This document shows, in pieces, positions 1 through 7,507 of a stretch of DNA of 19,490 nucleotides. The position numbers were made by a program, and so were the translations under genes. Position 1 is the stretch's first letter, and the number at the start of each line of letters is the position of its first letter. Source of the stretch: JBIOJM01 sp044450785 (GTDB lineage: Bacteria; Planctomycetota; Planctomycetia; Isosphaerales; Isosphaeraceae); assembly GCA_044450785.1 (NCBI GenBank), contig JBIOJM010000181.1, forward strand, positions 1-19,490. Direction: 5' to 3'. The notes under the pieces were generated by a model. It did no database searches, was not told where the DNA came from, and worked only from the letters and a program-made list of their open reading frames with translations.

Positions 1-89
1 GCCGTGGGCTCGGCTCCAAGCGCCACCGTAGCGGTCACGCACAGACCCGCCAGCGCGATCGCGAAAAGCCGGAATCGTGTTCTGGGCAT
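1..89 (-). CDS. N-terminus of an exported protein (5' partial)
   Basis: The reverse strand opens with ATG at 89-87 and stays open to the window edge for 29 full codons. It is preceded by a clean Shine-Dalgarno AGGAGA (plus-strand 97-102) seven bases from the start. The residues read MPRTRFRLFAIALAGLCVTA and then TVALGAEPTA. That is a positively charged n-region (three Arg), a hydrophobic core of about 15 residues and an A-L-G-A-type cleavage region, so a Sec signal peptide is likely with cleavage near residue 26. Nothing of the mature protein is in the window, so no function can be given. Its promoter region is shared, divergently, with the HINT operon starting at 410. The ribosome site and signal peptide together make a real gene likely despite the short stretch. 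Confidence 0.72.
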   Translation of the reverse strand, partial: MPRTRFRLFAIALAGLCVTATVALGAEPT

Positions 90-159
90 CGTCGGTTCTC
101 CTATTGGTGTTGAACCAGTCGGCATCCACTGTTGCCGAACCTTGTTCTCCGAACCCGCC

Positions 160-187
160 ATTATCGCCGCTCGGGCCGAGGAATCAA
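160..187 (-). promoter_or_regulatory. Candidate promoter of the leftward exported-protein gene
   Basis: Read on the reverse strand, TTGATT (182-187) is followed after 16 bases by GATAAT (160-165), matching 4/6 and 5/6 of the vegetative sigma consensus. The predicted transcript would have a leader of about 65 bases before the ATG at 89. The spacer contains the 11-base palindrome CTCGGGCCGAG (170-180), which could be an operator, though short GC palindromes are common in DNA of this composition. Confidence 0.38.
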
Positions 188-336
188 CGAGCCAGTCACG
201 AATCTTGCGAGGAATCCCATTCCCGCGACGTTCAAATCAACGACTGTCGCCGACTTTCTTATAGCGGAGTTTCGCGTAGCGAGCGTAGGATGTAATACTT
301 GGTGACGCGCAGGCGAGATCGGTGAGCACGAGGGGC

Positions 337-364
337 TTGACATTGCGTGGGTGAATGATATTAT
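337..364 (+). promoter_or_regulatory. Sigma70-type promoter of the HINT operon
   Basis: TTGACA (337-342) is a perfect -35 box. It is followed after 16 bases by TATTAT (359-364), a 5/6 match to the -10 consensus. Transcription would start near 371, about 40 bases before the ATG at 410. That start has its own GGAGG ribosome site at 398-402. This supports initiation at 410 rather than at the upstream in-frame ATG at 368, which would lie upstream of the transcript start. Confidence 0.62.
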
Positions 365-409
365 CGGGTGCCGTTGACGCCACCGGTTCACAGTATTGGA
401 GGCCCAGTC

Positions 410-2620
410 ATGGTCTCGATGATCTTGATGTGCTGTGGGTTGCTGGGCGCGGACGACACGCGACCCTCGGCTGGTCCGTCCGGCAAACCTGCCGTCGAGG
501 CGTATCAGGCGGCGCAGGCCAAGGCCGGCAAGAACGCCGCCGACCAGGTTCGCCTGGCGCTCTGGTGCGAGGCGCACGGCCTGTCGGCCGAGCGGATGAA
601 GCACCTGGCCTTGGCGGTCGTGTACGACCCCTCCCACGCGCTGGCGCGCGGGCTGTTGGGGCTGGTCTCATACCAGGGCGAATGGAAAAAACCCGACCAG
701 GTCAGCCGCGCGGTTCAGGACGATCCGGATACGAAGGCGCGGATCCAGGAGTATCTCCAGCGTCGCGCCCAGCTTCGCGAACGGGCCGATGACCATTGGA
801 AGTTGGCGCTTTGGTGCGAGCAAAACGGTTTGAAGCAGCAAGCGACCGCCCATTTGTACCAGGTGTTGCGGCTTGATCGATCGCGTGAGGCGGCGTGGAA
901 GCACCTGGGCTTCAGGAGGTTGGGCGGTCACTGGGACAAGCCGGAACGGGTGGCGGCGGCCAAGGCCGAAGCCAGAGTGCAGCAGAAGGCCAACAATCAC
1001 TGGAAGCCCATCCTGGAGAAGTGGAGAAATGCCCTCCAGAGCAAGGATGCCTCACGTCATCATGAAGCCGAGAGAGGCCTTTCCCAGGTCAACGATCGCC
1101 TGGCCGTGCCGATGGTGTGGGCAACCTTCGCGAAGGGGAGTTCCTCGTTACAGAAGGTGGCCGTGCAGGTGCTGGGTCAGATCGATGACGCGTCAGCCTC
1201 GCGGTCGCTGGTGATGCTGGCGGTCTTCGGCGGCTCGGTGGAGGTGCGCGCCCTGGCGATCGGACAGTTAAAGCGCCGCGATGCACGGGAGTATGCGCGG
1301 ACACTGATCGCGATGATCCTGCAGACGATCAAGTACGAGGTGAAGCCCGTACGCGGTCCTGGCCAGCCGGGCGAGCTGCTGATCAAGGGACAGGGCTCGA
1401 CTCCGAATCTGAGGCGCATCTACGCGCCGCCGCCAGGGCCGTCGACGAATCCGCAAGCCGGCGATCGGGTCTTTCTGGACGAAAATGGGCTGCCGGTCAT
1501 TGATCGAGTGGTGGGCTACTCGACGCTTCAAACTCAGTGGATCAACCTCATGGCGACGCAGCAGCAGCAGTTGTTGGGGGCACAGCAGCAACTGAACGCG
1601 GCCCCCCACTTTTTGGCCCAGAGCGGCCTCGGCGGACCCGGCCAGAAAATCGGCCATTTACTCATCAATGCGTTCGAGTCCTATGAACATCAGTTAGCAA
1701 TTCCTCAGCTCTCAGCCAACCCCTTCATCCAGATGGGCGTGTTGTCGCAAGATGGCCTCGTTCCCTTGAATCCAGGATCCCTTCTGACCTATACCATCGC
1801 AAACGGCGTCCAGATACCGGTGGGCCGCATGACGATCGAGGCCCAGAAGACGGCCGCGGTGGCCCAGCGGCAACTGCAAGACGACGTCGACGCCATCAAG
1901 CAATTCAACGCGTCGTTCGATGAGATCAACGATCGCGTTGTTGCCGTGCTCAAGGACATCTCCGGCCTTGACATCGGGCCTGATAGCTTCGCCTGGCTGA
2001 AGTGGTTCAACAACTTGGTGGGCTTCAACCAGTTGCAGGCTTCGGAACCCTCCACGGTCATCGAGAACGTCCCGCTGGCGTACCAGCCCGAGCCGATTCC
2101 ACTGGGCACGTTCTCCGGTCCGATCAGCGTCAAGCGGATGAGCTGCTTTGGTGCGGGGACGATGGTGCGGACTCTTTCCGGGTTGGAGCCGATCGAAGCA
2201 CTCAAGGTCGGCGACGAGGTCCTGGCGCAGAGCAGCAAGACGGGCGCTCTGGCATACAAGCCGATCCTGGTGGTCCACCACAACCCGCCCAGCAAGACTT
2301 ATCTGATCAAGCTCGGCGAGGAGACGATCGTCAGCAGTTACTTCCATCGGTTCTGGAAGGCCGGATCGGGCTGGGTGATGGCCCGCGACCTGAAAGTCGG
2401 CGATCCGATCCGCACGTTGAGCGGCACGGTCAAGGTCACGGCGATTGAGGAGGGCAAGGTCGTGCCGGTCTTCAATCTCGACGTGGCGGACGACGGCGAC
2501 TTCTTCGTCGGCGAGCTGGGTGCCCTGGCTCATGACAACACCCTGCCGAACCTCCGGGAAACACCCTTCGACGCATTCGCGACACTGTCCAATGCCGCCG
2601 CGGCTTCCTCGCGCGACTGA
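410..2620 (+). CDS. Exported helical-repeat protein with C-terminal HINT domain (copy 1)
   Basis: This 736-residue protein starts at 410, seven bases after GGAGG. Its N-terminus is short and hydrophobic (MVSMILMCCGLLGADD), resembling a signal or lipoprotein-like leader but without a basic n-region. Residues about 45-105 and 127-185 are two copies of a helical module (LALWCEAHGL and LALWCEQNGL, each later followed by a GxW-KP motif), TPR-like in look. HEAT-like helices follow to about residue 310, then a Gln-rich stretch and a linker. Residues 579-710 form a complete HINT domain of the polymorphic-toxin type. It begins SCFGAGT (Cys579), has His646 in SYFHRFW where the block-B histidine is expected, and ends in AHDN (Asn710). 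Only 26 residues follow, containing PFDA, and no toxin domain is present. Family knowledge says HINT domains self-cleave; the role here is unknown. It is co-transcribed with its paralogue 21 bases downstream. Confidence 0.88.
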   Translation: MVSMILMCCGLLGADDTRPSAGPSGKPAVEAYQAAQAKAGKNAADQVRLALWCEAHGLSAERMKHLALAVVYDPSHALARGLLGLVSYQGEWKKPDQVSRAVQDDPDTKARIQEYLQRRAQLRERADDHWKLALWCEQNGLKQQATAHLYQVLRLDRSREAAWKHLGFRRLGGHWDKPERVAAAKAEARVQQKANNHWKPILEKWRNALQSKDASRHHEAERGLSQVNDRLAVPMVWATFAKGSSSLQKVAVQVLGQIDDASASRSLVMLAVFGGSVEVRALAIGQLKRRDAREYARTLIAMILQTIKYEVKPVRGPGQPGELLIKGQGSTPNLRRIYAPPPGPSTNPQAGDRVFLDENGLPVIDRVVGYSTLQTQWINLMATQQQQLLGAQQQLNAAPHFLAQSGLGGPGQKIGHLLINAFESYEHQLAIPQLSANPFIQMGVLSQDGLVPLNPGSLLTYTIANGVQIPVGRMTIEAQKTAAVAQRQLQDDVDAIKQFNASFDEINDRVVAVLKDISGLDIGPDSFAWLKWFNNLVGFNQLQASEPSTVIENVPLAYQPEPIPLGTFSGPISVKRMSCFGAGTMVRTLSGLEPIEALKVGDEVLAQSSKTGALAYKPILVVHHNPPSKTYLIKLGEETIVSSYFHRFWKAGSGWVMARDLKVGDPIRTLSGTVKVTAIEEGKVVPVFNLDVADDGDFFVGELGALAHDNTLPNLRETPFDAFATLSNAAAASSRD
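497..973 (+). repeat. Direct repeat, left copy (5' part of HINT gene 1)
   Basis: This 477-base stretch aligns without gaps to 2729-3205. I counted 29 mismatches by hand, about 94% identity. It includes a perfectly identical 99-base block (497-595 against 2729-2827) and another of 58 bases (710-767 against 2942-2999). It encodes the two LALWCE helical modules. Confidence 0.9.
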
Positions 2621-2641
2621 ACCCCAAAGGAGGGTCCTCGC

Positions 2642-4798
2642 ATGTTCGTGACCCTGTTGATGAGTTGTGCCTTGCTGGGCGCTGACGACACGCCACCCGC
2701 GGCGGGTCCGTCCGCCAAACCGGCCATGGAGGCGTATCAGGCGGCGCAGGCCAAGGCCGGCAAGAACGCCGCCGACCAGGTTCGCCTGGCGCTCTGGTGC
2801 GAGGCGCACGGCCTGTCGGCCGAGCGGTTGAAGCATCTGGCCTTGGCGGTTGTGTACGACCCCTCGCACGCGCTGGCGCGCGGGCTCTTGGGGCTGGTCA
2901 CCTACCGAGGCGAATGGAAGAACCCGGATCAGGTCAGCCGGGCGGTTCAGGACGATCCGGATACGAAGGCGCGGATCCAGGAGTATCTCCAGCGTCGCGT
3001 CCAGATCCGCGAACGGGCCGATGACCATTGGAAACTGGCGCTTTGGTGCGAGCAGAACGGCTTGAAGCAGCAAGCGACCGCCCACTTATACCAGGTGTTG
3101 CGGCTCGATCGAACGCGTGAGGCGGCGTGGAAGCACCTGGGCTTCAAGAGATTGGGCGGTCATTGGGACAAGCCGGAGCGGGTGGCGGCGGCCAAGGCCG
3201 AAGCCCAGCAGCAGCACAAGGCGAACAAGCACTGGAAGCCGCTCCTGGAGAAGTGGAGTGAGGCGCTCTCGAGCCGGGACAAGACGAGACGCACCGAGGC
3301 GGAGAAATCACTCTCCGAGGTGACGGACCCGCGCGCTGTCCCCATGATCTGGGTCATCTTCGTGCCAGCCGGGCTGGAGCGTCAACGGGCCGCCGTGAAA
3401 CTGCTGGGCCAGATCGATTCACCGGGTTCGTCGCGGGCCCTCGCTCTCCTCGCGCTCTTGAGTCGATCGGCCGAGGTCAAACGAAGCGCCACCCAGACCC
3501 TGAGGAAGCGCGATCCGCGCGATTTCGCTTCGGTATTGATCGCCCTGCTCCGAGACGCGATCAAGTACGAGGTGCGGCCCGTGAACGGTCCGGGCTCGCG
3601 GGGAGAGCTGCTGGTCAAGAGTGACGACCGCAACGTCAAGCGGCTCTATTCTCCCCTCCAGGCGCCCCAGATTCCGTTATTGCCGACCGATCGTGTTTCC
3701 CTGGACTCGAACGGGCTTCCCGTCGTTGTTCGCGAACTGGGCCAGTACAACACGGGCGAGATTCCTCTTGGTACGAACAACCTGGCCGTGGCCGCTGCCA
3801 TGTTCGGTGTGAGCACTCCGAGTACGTCGGCTCCGATTTCCAGCCTCCTGAGCAGTTCCGGGCTCTCCCCGACGATGAGTCGGAAGCTGGGCGCGGAGAT
3901 CGCTCACAATGCCAATTCCGGGGTGAACTTGGCCGGAGGTTCGCCGAACGCTCCTATCTGGGCAAACGCGATCATCAATCGAGAGCTCGACATCCCAATC
4001 GGCCAGATGATGCTCGACGCTCAGAGGATGGCTCAGGTTGCTCAGCAGCAGCTCGCAGGCGACGTCCAGGCGATCGACGCCTACAACGCTCCGATCCTGG
4101 AATCGAACCAGCGCGTTCGAGAGGTCCTGCGCGACGCGGTTGGCGCCGACCTTGGCGCGGACCGAACGGCCTGGCAGAAGTGGATGGTCGATCTGCTCGG
4201 CTACGCCTTTTCCGCTGCCAAATCGTCTGACGATCAACCCACGGTCGTCGAGCAAGTCCCGCTGTCTTATCAACCTCAAGCCGCACCAATCGTCAACGAT
4301 CAGACCCAAACGGTTACTTTCGTCCACCATTCTTGCTTCGGCGCGGGGACGCCCGTCCAGACTCTGGATGGTTTACACCTGATTGAGAAACTCCGAACGG
4401 GCGACGTGGTCTTGACCCAGGAACCGACGACCGGCGAGTTGAAATACCAGCCGCTGATCGCGGTCTACCACAACCCTCCGAACACGACCTTTCGAATCGA
4501 ACTGGACCAGGAAGCGATCGTCGCGACCGGGATCCACCGCTTTTGGAAGGCGGGACGGGGCTGGGTCATGGCCCGCGAGCTGAAGCCGGGAGACGCCTTG
4601 CGAACCCTGGGAGGTCTGGCCGTTGTGAAGTCGGTTGAGAAGGAGCGAATCCAGCCGGTTTTCAACCTCCGGGTCGCCGAGGGCGAGAGTTTCTTTGTGG
4701 GACGAACCGGCGTGCTGGCGCACGACAACAGCCTGGTGAATCCGACCCCGAGGCCATTCGACGCCGTCCCTGAGCTCGGCGCACCGGTCAGTCCGTGA
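2642..4798 (+). CDS. Exported helical-repeat protein with C-terminal HINT domain (copy 2)
   Basis: This 718-residue paralogue of the preceding gene starts 21 bases after its stop, with a strong AAAGGAGGG ribosome site at 2626-2634. The domain order is the same: hydrophobic leader (MFVTLLMSCALLGADD; LMSC weakly resembles a lipobox), two LALWCE-type helical modules, HEAT-like helices, a variable middle, and a HINT domain at residues 565-696. Cys565 opens SCFGAGT, His632 sits in TGIHRFW (a canonical T-x-x-H), and Asn696 ends AHDN. The 22-residue tail contains PFDAV. The two HINT domains are equal in length (132 residues, no gaps) but clearly diverged, while the N-terminal 160 residues are nearly identical. 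That suggests either different selection along the gene or gene conversion at the 5' end. No enzymatic function can be assigned beyond the self-cleavage expected of HINT. Confidence 0.88.
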   Translation: MFVTLLMSCALLGADDTPPAAGPSAKPAMEAYQAAQAKAGKNAADQVRLALWCEAHGLSAERLKHLALAVVYDPSHALARGLLGLVTYRGEWKNPDQVSRAVQDDPDTKARIQEYLQRRVQIRERADDHWKLALWCEQNGLKQQATAHLYQVLRLDRTREAAWKHLGFKRLGGHWDKPERVAAAKAEAQQQHKANKHWKPLLEKWSEALSSRDKTRRTEAEKSLSEVTDPRAVPMIWVIFVPAGLERQRAAVKLLGQIDSPGSSRALALLALLSRSAEVKRSATQTLRKRDPRDFASVLIALLRDAIKYEVRPVNGPGSRGELLVKSDDRNVKRLYSPLQAPQIPLLPTDRVSLDSNGLPVVVRELGQYNTGEIPLGTNNLAVAAAMFGVSTPSTSAPISSLLSSSGLSPTMSRKLGAEIAHNANSGVNLAGGSPNAPIWANAIINRELDIPIGQMMLDAQRMAQVAQQQLAGDVQAIDAYNAPILESNQRVREVLRDAVGADLGADRTAWQKWMVDLLGYAFSAAKSSDDQPTVVEQVPLSYQPQAAPIVNDQTQTVTFVHHSCFGAGTPVQTLDGLHLIEKLRTGDVVLTQEPTTGELKYQPLIAVYHNPPNTTFRIELDQEAIVATGIHRFWKAGRGWVMARELKPGDALRTLGGLAVVKSVEKERIQPVFNLRVAEGESFFVGRTGVLAHDNSLVNPTPRPFDAVPELGAPVSP
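2729..3205 (+). repeat. Direct repeat, right copy (5' part of HINT gene 2)
   Basis: This is the partner of 497-973, in the same orientation about 2.2 kb away. Beyond 3205 the similarity of the two genes falls sharply at both base and residue level, so the highly conserved block has a rather abrupt right border. Confidence 0.9.
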
Positions 4799-4873
4799 GC
4801 GGTGGCGAATCGGTACATTGACCAAGCGGAACCGGGAATCGCGCGGCTCGAAACAACCCCTTCTATCCAGATC

Positions 4874-6241
4874 TCAGGATGCACAGAGCCGCTGGCCGTT
4901 CGCGCGGACGTCCACGCCGTTTTCGAACAGGAACTCCAGGCAGCGCCTGGGCAGGTGGCAGTGCAGCCGTACGCGGTCGTCGTCGTAGGTCCGCTGGTGG
5001 ATCTGGGCGTGTTCAGCCAGATAGGCCAGGATTCGTCCGTCGGCGACTCCGGTCACGACCTCGGCCTCGAGCGCGCGTTCGGAGAGCGCGAGGCGGACGG
5101 CCGTCTCGAGTCGGTCGAGCCCGTCGCTCTTCGCCGCGCTGATGACGACCGACTCGGCGTGATGGGCCTTGAGCACGTCGAGATACGAGCGGTCGGGGAC
5201 CTTGTCCGACTTGTTGAGCACGAGGAGCGTGGGGTGGTCCTCGAGGCCGAGCTCGGCGAGGACGCTCTTGACGGCCTGGATCTGGCTCTCCGCCTCGCGG
5301 CTGGAGGCGTCGACGACGTGCAGGAGCAAGTCGGCCTGGCGGGCTTCCTCGAGCGTGGCCTTGAACGATGCGACCAGGGCATGCGGCAAGTCGCGGATGA
5401 AGCCGACCGTGTCGGAGAGCAGCGCGTGACCGCCGCCCTTGAACCGCCAGCGCCGGGTCCGCGTGTCCAGGGTCGCGAACAGCCTGTCTTCGACAAGGAC
5501 GCCGGCTTCGGTCAGCGCGTTCATGAGAGTACTCTTGCCGGCGTTGGTGTAGCCGACCAGAGAAACCGTGGGCGCATCGTCGCGGCTGGCGACTTCGCGC
5601 TCCTTCCGCGCCTGGATCTTGGCGAGTTTCGCCTTCAGCTCCTGAATCCGGTGCGCCACCAGCCGGCGATCCTCTTCGAGCTGCTTCTCGCCGGGGCCCC
5701 GGAAACCGATGCCTCCCTTGTACCGCGACAGGTGGGTCCACATCCGCTTGAGCCGAGGCATCGCATATTCCAGTTGCGCCAGCTCGACCTGGAGGTGCGC
5801 CTCGTGAGTCCGCGCGTGCGTGGCGAAAATGTCGAGGATCACCTCGGTGCGGTCCACGACCTTGACGTCGAGCTGCTTCTCGAGGTTGCGCATCTGGGCG
5901 GGGCCCAGGTCGTTGTCGAAGACGACGACGTCGGCTTCCTGGGCCACGACGAGCATTTTGAGCTCCTCGACCTTGCCCGAGCCGATGTAGGTGGCGATAT
6001 CGATTTGCTGGCGCTTCTGGATCAAGGTGCCGGCGACCACCAGGCCGGCTGTCTTCGCCAGGCCCTGGAGCTCGTCCAGGGGATCGTCGGGCGTCACGTC
6101 GCCGTGGGGCAGGATGACCCCTACGAGAATGGCACGTTCCTGACGCCCTGAACGCTCGATGCGATTGGTATCGATCAAAGCGGAATCTGACCTCACTTTC
6201 GTGGGTTTTTCGACGGAGAGGGAGACTGAACGCGTCTCCAC
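4874..6241 (-). CDS. hflX: Ribosome-associated GTPase HflX
   Basis: HflX is a cytoplasmic GTPase that binds the large ribosomal subunit and splits stalled or stressed 70S ribosomes. The 455 residues show the family hallmarks. The N-terminal HflX domain has YIGSGK (85-90) and VVFDNDLGPAQMRNLEKQL. A linker carries RGPGEKQLEEDRR (181-193). The G domain has G1 GYTNAGKS (230-237), G2 around ATLDTRTR (257-263), G3 DTVGF (277-281) and G4 NKSD (343-346). Length is normal. The first codon is GTG at 6241 without a Shine-Dalgarno, and a good promoter lies so close that the message may be leaderless. The first 35 residues are poorly conserved, so a later start cannot be excluded. It lies 85 bases downstream of truB on the same strand and converges with the HINT operon across 75 bases with no clear terminator. 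Confidence 0.95.
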   Translation of the reverse strand: METRSVSLSVEKPTKVRSDSALIDTNRIERSGRQERAILVGVILPHGDVTPDDPLDELQGLAKTAGLVVAGTLIQKRQQIDIATYIGSGKVEELKMLVVAQEADVVVFDNDLGPAQMRNLEKQLDVKVVDRTEVILDIFATHARTHEAHLQVELAQLEYAMPRLKRMWTHLSRYKGGIGFRGPGEKQLEEDRRLVAHRIQELKAKLAKIQARKEREVASRDDAPTVSLVGYTNAGKSTLMNALTEAGVLVEDRLFATLDTRTRRWRFKGGGHALLSDTVGFIRDLPHALVASFKATLEEARQADLLLHVVDASSREAESQIQAVKSVLAELGLEDHPTLLVLNKSDKVPDRSYLDVLKAHHAESVVISAAKSDGLDRLETAVRLALSERALEAEVVTGVADGRILAYLAEHAQIHQRTYDDDRVRLHCHLPRRCLEFLFENGVDVRANGQRLCAS

Positions 6242-6249
6242 ACGCAGGG

Positions 6250-6278
6250 ATTCTATGTCTCCATCATGCCGGCGTCAA
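6250..6278 (-). promoter_or_regulatory. Promoter of hflX
   Basis: On the reverse strand TTGACG (6273-6278) is followed after exactly 17 bases by TAGAAT (6250-6255), each 5/6 to consensus. The predicted transcript start is about 6242-6244, that is, zero to three bases before the GTG codon at 6241. This gives hflX its own transcription inside the 85-base truB-hflX gap. Confidence 0.55.
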
Positions 6279-6326
6279 CGACGAACTTACTGTACAGGCG
6301 ATTCGATCATTGTGATTTCTCGATAA

Positions 6327-7247
6327 TCAGATCAGCACTTTCCTGGGCTGGAGCCACCCCTCGTGGAGATCGAGATCGCCCAGAGCGACCAGCTTCCCGG
6401 CCGAATCGAGCAATGCCAACCGTCCGGCGGGGAGTTGCGGACTGCCCAGCTCCGCGGCCGAGAGCCGCCGGCCGTGGACAATGGACTCGATCTGGGTCGG
6501 ATCGAGCACGAGCCTCGGCACGTTTGGGACCGCGTCGAGGGCGGGCCTCAGGTGCCGATCGATCGACGCGGACGAGAGGTCCTCGGGGCCCACGGCCTGC
6601 TCGAGCGTGAACGGCCCGACCCGGGTACGGACCAGGGTCTCGACGAACCCGCCGCAGCCCAAGGCCTCGCCCACGTCGCGTGCGATCGACCGGATGTAGG
6701 TCCCGCTGCCGCAATCGATCTCCAGCTCCAGGCGGGGCCACGCGTAGCGCAGCACGGCGATGTGGTCGATCCGGACCGGGCGGGGGGTCAGCTCGACCGC
6801 CTGGCCGGCCCGGGCCAGGTCGTAGGCGCGCCGGCCCTTGACCTTCAGGGCGGAATAGTCGGGCGGCATTTGAACGATCCGGCCCAGGAAGGGCGGCAAG
6901 GCGTGCTCGACATCGAGCGGAGAAGGAACCCGAGGGCACGGTAGGGCGACGATCCGTCCATCGGCATCGAGCGTGTCGCTCCGCGCTCCCAGTTGGACGA
7001 CCGTGCGGTATGACTTGGGCAGCTCCTGTAATGTCTCGACCAGCCGGGTCGCGGCTCCGACGCAAACGATCAAGATCCCCGACGCGAGCGGATCGAGGGT
7101 ACCGGCATGACCCACCTTGATCCGCGGGAACAGACGCGCGACCTGGTCCACCAGCTTGCGCGAGGTGATGCCGGAGGGCTTGTTGAGGACGAGGATTCCC
7201 ATCACCGCAGCGGGTTCGGCCCGTTTTCGCGCTTCATCGGTTTCCAT
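6327..7247 (-). CDS. truB: tRNA pseudouridine-55 synthase TruB
   Basis: TruB isomerises uridine 55 in the T-loop of elongator tRNAs to pseudouridine and also acts as a tRNA chaperone. The 306-residue protein has LNKPSGITS near residue 21 and the catalytic motif GHAGTLDPLASG with nucleophile Asp52. It also has KGRRAYDLARAG and the CGSGTYIRSIARDVG motif typical of the family. The C-terminal part is consistent with a short PUA-like or TruB-C extension. The start at 7247 is set by AGGAG (plus-strand 7255-7259) seven bases upstream. An internal Met at codon 16 (MGILVLNKPSG) is closer to the usual family start, so the first 15 residues may be an extension. The gene stands upstream of hflX on the same strand; rbfA and rpsO, its common neighbours in other bacteria, are not in this window. 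Confidence 0.96.
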   Translation of the reverse strand: METDEARKRAEPAAVMGILVLNKPSGITSRKLVDQVARLFPRIKVGHAGTLDPLASGILIVCVGAATRLVETLQELPKSYRTVVQLGARSDTLDADGRIVALPCPRVPSPLDVEHALPPFLGRIVQMPPDYSALKVKGRRAYDLARAGQAVELTPRPVRIDHIAVLRYAWPRLELEIDCGSGTYIRSIARDVGEALGCGGFVETLVRTRVGPFTLEQAVGPEDLSSASIDRHLRPALDAVPNVPRLVLDPTQIESIVHGRRLSAAELGSPQLPAGRLALLDSAGKLVALGDLDLHEGWLQPRKVLI

Positions 7248-7421
7248 GGCCCGGCTCCTGGAGGACTTGCACGAGGGACTCGATCAGTTCGAGCTCGAGA
7301 CTCGACATCACCGGTCTCTCTTCCTTGACGAGGGTCCTGTGTTTAACTAAGTTGTCATCCGAACGTGACAGGGCCGCGACCAGAGAGTCGGGGGACCGAG
7401 CCTCCTCCTACAAAAGAAAGA

Positions 7422-7445
7422 CCCCTCGCTTGCGCGTCGGGTTAG
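7422..7445. repeat. Dispersed planctomycete-type element (translates NPTRKRGV)
   Basis: The plus strand here reads CCCTCGCTTGCGCGTCGGG followed by TTAGT. Its reverse complement would translate as TNPTRKRGV. I recall this peptide and its DNA as recurring in and between genes of many planctomycete genomes, but cannot confirm that here. It sits in the 260-base non-coding gap between truB and the nusG-like gene (7248-7507). That gap also holds a weak TTGACG (7325-7330) that could be a -35 box for the rightward gene, with only a poor -10 (TAAGTT, 7348-7353). Confidence 0.5.
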
Positions 7446-7507
7446 TGGAGAGGCCGGCTCTGTCCGGCGATCCCATTATCCTTCGAGTTTTGATCCCGAG
7501 CGACGCC

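Larger units (their letters stand above)
90..409. other. Divergent intergenic region between two exported-protein genes
   Basis: About 320 bases separate the leftward signal-peptide gene from the rightward HINT operon. No frame here has a convincing start, ribosome site and protein-like composition together. The region holds the Shine-Dalgarno of the left gene, a candidate leftward promoter (160-187) and a strong rightward promoter (337-364). The 190-330 stretch contains nothing else I can interpret. Confidence 0.6.

Noticed and set aside
2540..2617. HINT tail as a very small toxin
   Set aside because: Twenty-six residues of low complexity (ending NAAAASSRD) show no fold or catalytic motif, so I treat it as a tail of unknown role.
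1712..3085. Minus-strand open frame of 457 codons across both HINT genes
   Set aside because: Shadow frame antisense to two recognisable paralogues; its internal similarity only reflects the direct repeat.
4802..6151. Plus-strand open frame of 449 codons
   Set aside because: Antisense mirror of hflX; composition is typical of a GC-rich shadow frame and hflX is certain.
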